A stretch of 6,210 bases of DNA from Ignavibacteriota bacterium (GTDB lineage: Bacteria; Bacteroidota; Ignavibacteria; Tepidaquicellales; Tepidaquicellaceae). The translations under genes and the position numbers were made by a program. A model generated the notes under the pieces. It saw nothing but the letters and a program-made list of their open reading frames with translations. It ran no database searches and was not told where the DNA came from. Location of the stretch: NCBI GenBank assembly GCA_003135995.1, contig PNBM01000029.1, forward strand, positions 215-6,424. Reading direction: 5' to 3'. This document shows, in pieces, positions 5,329-6,210 of the stretch; position 1 is the first letter of the stretch; every line of letters begins with the position of its first letter.

Positions 5329-6210
5329 GTGCATATGTTTTATAGTATCCCTGGATAAGTTTTTATAAATAAATGTTTCTTGGCATAAATTAAGTATTTC
5401 TAAGTATCGAGCAAAATCCGAATTAAATCCGTTCAGTTCAAGTTGCCGGTTTTCTTGTAGATACTCTAAGACAATTCGAGCCTGGAGTTTAGTAATATGA
5501 ATGTCTGCCTCATCTGCAATATTTTCAATACGAAGTACATTCTTAATTTGCTCTTCTTTTGAGCCAGAGTAATAATAATTATTAATCCCTATTTCACATA
5601 ATATTATGCCCAATAAAGAGTGAGTTTTTAAATTACGATCATTATTTTTTTCTGAAAAGTTGTATGCTATAAGATAATGTTTAAAAGAACTATCAAAATC
5701 TTCTATATCTCTATAATACTCAGCATATTCAAAATGTAGATTATAAATTAATCTTTTCCCGATGCTTTTGAAACCTTCGAATGATTTATCAATATAATAT
5801 TTCGCATCAGGAAGATTCTTTATTTTTCTGAGATAAATTGAATGGTATTTCATTGTAGATAAAATTACTTCATCAATATTTCCCCCTTTCCCATTTAGTT
5901 GATAAATTTTACTAAACTCTTCATTAAATGGATATTCAAAATTATTCCTTACTAAGAATACTCCAATGATTCCATTAACTGCTTTAATATAATATTTATA
6001 ATCATTTTGTACTTTTGCTTCTTTTAAGCACTCATTGTAATATTCAACTGCATTAGTTAAATATTTTCCCTGATGACGATATGAATGAGCTATACCCCAC
6101 GCACATTTAGGTAATAAATAATAATACTTTCTTTCACTGGCAATGTCTGCAAGTTGGCGATACATTTCAATACTTTGAGCATATTTATTTTGTAGATGAT
6201 CTAGATCAAT
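5314..6210 (-). CDS. TPR-repeat protein, N-terminus outside the window
   Basis: The frame stays open from the window edge (6210) to a TAA whose complement is at 5314-5316, giving 298 visible residues. The in-frame ATG at 6165 is probably internal, because 15 further in-frame codons upstream (ending KYAQSIE) look like the first helix of a repeat. The sequence is helical with TPR-type spacing; clear repeats are AWGIAHSYRHQGKYLTNAVE followed by YYNECLKEAK, and FEYAEYYRDIEDFDSSFKHY. Probably four to six repeats are present, serving as a protein-protein interaction scaffold. No signal peptide, membrane segment or DNA-binding domain is visible in this part. It could be a free TPR protein or the C-terminal sensor arm of a larger regulator such as a STAND ATPase; the missing N-terminus decides. 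Its last codons overlap the end of the convergent SHMT-like gene. Confidence 0.75.
   Translation of the reverse strand: MDLDHLQNKYAQSIEMYRQLADIASERKYYYLLPKCAWGIAHSYRHQGKYLTNAVEYYNECLKEAKVQNDYKYYIKAVNGIIGVFLVRNNFEYPFNEEFSKIYQLNGKGGNIDEVILSTMKYHSIYLRKIKNLPDAKYYIDKSFEGFKSIGKRLIYNLHFEYAEYYRDIEDFDSSFKHYLIAYNFSEKNNDRNLKTHSLLGIILCEIGINNYYYSGSKEEQIKNVLRIENIADEADIHITKLQARIVLEYLQENRQLELNGFNSDFARYLEILNLCQETFIYKNLSRDTIKHMHLILL

Overview
The window is very AT-rich (GC looks to be under about 30% by eye). Genes mostly begin at ATG codons without a well-spaced Shine-Dalgarno sequence, stops are TAA or TGA, and Trp is encoded by TGG, so the standard code applies. This fits a low-GC bacterium. Bacteroidota is my best guess because ribosome-site signals are weak, but a near-perfect extended -10 (TGTTATAAT) at 2037-2045 is not typical of that phylum, so the phylum is open. 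Long gene-poor gaps, many palindromes, a tyrosine recombinase and unrelated neighbours suggest an accessory or mobile region rather than a core operon.

Positions 1-919 hold no intact gene. They contain two copies of a structured element (about 1-74, cut by the window edge, and 214-343). The copies share a TTATTAAGGG(G)TTGC core followed by a hairpin of the same architecture but different sequence. A 21-bp inverted repeat (75-139) directly follows the first copy. A decayed-looking reading frame (406-696), a bulged hairpin (768-798) and a perfect terminator-type hairpin (875-906) come next.

Positions 920-1669 encode a two-helix membrane protein with a soluble C-terminal domain of unknown function. 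The gap 1670-2051 is packed with palindromes and ends in an extended -10 that touches the next start codon. Positions 2052-2891 encode an EamA/DMT-type transporter of about ten membrane helices.

Positions 3079-4023 encode an intact XerC/D-like tyrosine recombinase. After only 33 bases comes a divergent member of the serine hydroxymethyltransferase fold (4057-5328), which keeps the PLP lysine but appears to lack several classical SHMT catalytic residues. These two are probably co-transcribed. A TPR-repeat protein (5314-6210, minus strand, N-terminus outside the window) converges on it and overlaps its 3' end by 15 bases.

No clear pathway links all the genes. The least explained parts are the repeated three-way-junction element and the recombinase/SHMT-like pair.
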